A stretch of DNA of 64,000 nt, taken from positions 4,484,001 through 4,548,000 of the forward strand of contig NZ_JAGJBY010000001.1 in NCBI RefSeq assembly GCF_020010905.1, given 5' to 3'. Within the stretch, counting starts at the first letter, position 1. Each line of letters opens with the position of its first letter. Below are positions 63,145-64,000 of this stretch, in pieces. The notes under the pieces are model-generated. The model was given only the letters and a program-made list of their open reading frames with translations, was not told the origin of the DNA and ran no database searches. Source of the DNA: Streptomyces acidiscabies. Its GTDB lineage: Bacteria > Actinomycetota > Actinomycetes > Streptomycetales > Streptomycetaceae. The translations under genes were made by a program, and so were the position numbers.

Positions 63145-64000
63145 ATGACGACCACAGACCTGCCGATCAGCTTCGACGACGTCCGTGAGGCGGCTGCCCG
63201 TCTCAAAGGGGTCGCGCACCGGACCCCTGTCCTGCGTTCGCGGACGCTGGACGAGCTGGTCGGTGCCGAGGTGTACCTGAAGTGCGAGAACTTCCAGCGG
63301 ATCGGCGCGTTCAAGTTCCGGGGCGCCTACAACGCGGCGTCCCGGCTGACGCCGGAGCAGCTGGAGCGGGGGCTCGCCGCGTACTCCTCCGGCAACCACG
63401 CCCAGGCGGTCGCCCTCGCCGCGCGTGAACTCGGTACGACAGCCGTGATCCTCATGCCGGAGGACGCGCCGCGCTCCAAGATGGAGGCGACGGCCGGGTA
63501 CGGCGCCGAGATCGTCACGTACGACCGGTACACCGGCGACCGCGAGGCCATCAGCGAGGCCCTCGCGGCGGAGCGTGGCCTGACCCTGATCCCGCCCTAC
63601 AACCACCCCCACGTGATGGCGGGCCAGGGCACGGCCGCGCTCGAACTCCTCGAAGAGGTCGGCGAGCTGGACGCCCTCCTCGTGCCGGTCGGCGGCGGCG
63701 GACTGATCGCCGGGTGCGCCACCGCGGTGAAGGGGCTCTCCCCGGACACCCGGGTGATCGGCGTCGAACCCGAGGCCAGCGACGACACGAAGCGGTCCCT
63801 GGAGGCCGGCCACCGTGTCAGCGTCCCGATCCCGCGCACGATCGCCGACGGACAGGCACTGGACACGCCGGGGGATCTGACGTTCGCGGTGATCCAGCGC
63901 TTGGTGGACGCCGTGGAACTCGTCTCGGACGACGAGATCAGGACGGCGATGCGGTTCGCGTTCGAGCGGCTGAAGATCGTGGTGGAACCGAGCGGGGCGA
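63145..64000 (+). CDS. PLP-dependent threonine/serine dehydratase (cut by window edge)
   Basis: Beta-family PLP enzyme, the first 285 residues shown. ENFQRIGAFKFRGAYNA carries the PLP-binding Lys57, SSGNHAQAVALAARELG is the substrate loop, VGGGGLIAGCATAVKGL the phosphate-binding glycine loop. It deaminates L-threonine to 2-oxobutanoate or L-serine to pyruvate, feeding isoleucine synthesis or catabolism. No regulatory ACT domain is seen in the visible part. ATG 63145 follows GGTGGAG. The adjacent PAS-HTH regulator probably controls it. Confidence 0.93.
   Translation, partial: MTTTDLPISFDDVREAAARLKGVAHRTPVLRSRTLDELVGAEVYLKCENFQRIGAFKFRGAYNAASRLTPEQLERGLAAYSSGNHAQAVALAARELGTTAVILMPEDAPRSKMEATAGYGAEIVTYDRYTGDREAISEALAAERGLTLIPPYNHPHVMAGQGTAALELLEEVGELDALLVPVGGGGLIAGCATAVKGLSPDTRVIGVEPEASDDTKRSLEAGHRVSVPIPRTIADGQALDTPGDLTFAVIQRLVDAVELVSDDEIRTAMRFAFERLKIVVEPSGA

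Overview
The window is chromosomal DNA from a Streptomyces or very close relative. GC is very high, codon third positions are almost all G or C, GTG and TTG starts are common, neighbouring genes overlap by GTGA or ATGA, and rare TTA (bldA-type) codons appear in a few accessory genes. The content is typical of the genus: an aromatic type II polyketide locus, a gas-vesicle operon, WhiB, DUF397/XRE and SpoIIE-type signalling proteins, a CebR-type operator and Streptomyces intergenic repeats. No tRNA, rRNA, transposase, integrase or CRISPR array was seen.

1-13.0 kb holds part of a type II (aromatic) polyketide cluster that runs off the left edge. A minus-strand arm (quinone reductase, MsnO8-type luciferase-like oxidase, metallo-beta-lactamase-fold hydrolase, ABM monooxygenase) and a plus-strand arm diverge from about 2.75-2.97 kb, where a 20-bp-armed inverted repeat contains 11-bp-spaced heptamers of SARP type. 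The plus arm encodes ABM, an ARO/CYC fused to a SnoaL-like domain, ABM, LLM oxidase, NmrA-like protein, KS-alpha, KS-beta, an APH-like phosphotransferase, a flavin reductase, a second LLM oxidase and an SDR ketoreductase. No ACP gene is visible; the phosphotransferase sits where the ACP normally lies.

13.1-18.0 kb is the least explained part: an unrecognised gene, then a tight operon of a 59-residue peptide (polar front, hydrophobic stretch, proline-rich tail), an unknown protein, two paralogous proteins with conserved THxVFHVTxWG and AQxxxGAxP motifs, and a beta-lactamase-fold serine hydrolase. I regard it as the best candidate for an undescribed system, possibly peptide modification, though function cannot be assigned from sequence alone.

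18.0-34.1 kb holds a CseA/CseB/CseC-like envelope-sensing operon without an adjacent sigE, a MarR-type regulator, a STAS-ANTAR fusion, a complete gas-vesicle operon (gvpO-A-F-G-Y-Z-J-L-S-K, minus strand) and a stress-type neighbourhood (NDH-2, holin-like protein, hemerythrin, PfpI-like protein, transketolase, WhiB). gvpO and gvpJ carry TTA codons. A 12-unit 33-bp tandem repeat lies at 28.43-28.82 kb.

34.3-51.4 kb is mixed metabolism and regulation: two VOC proteins, aldehyde dehydrogenase, DUF1569, TetR regulators, SDRs, a TPR-type regulator with paired palindromes upstream, LysR with a divergent M20 peptidase, an MHS transporter, a gene-free kilobase of degenerate ~116-bp repeats, an HTH_42 protein and a large PAS/GAF/SpoIIE phosphatase.

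51.9-64 kb has an orphan ATP-grasp enzyme with a TTA codon, a secreted GH5 mannanase-type enzyme with FnIII and CBM2 behind a perfect CebR box, a nitrate-sensor-type histidine kinase without its usual conservon partners, a Ser/Thr kinase with an extracellular peptidoglycan-binding domain, a WhiJ-like group (ATPase, DUF397, XRE/DUF5753, DUF574 methyltransferase) around a perfect palindrome, and a PAS-HTH regulator next to a PLP threonine/serine dehydratase cut by the right edge.
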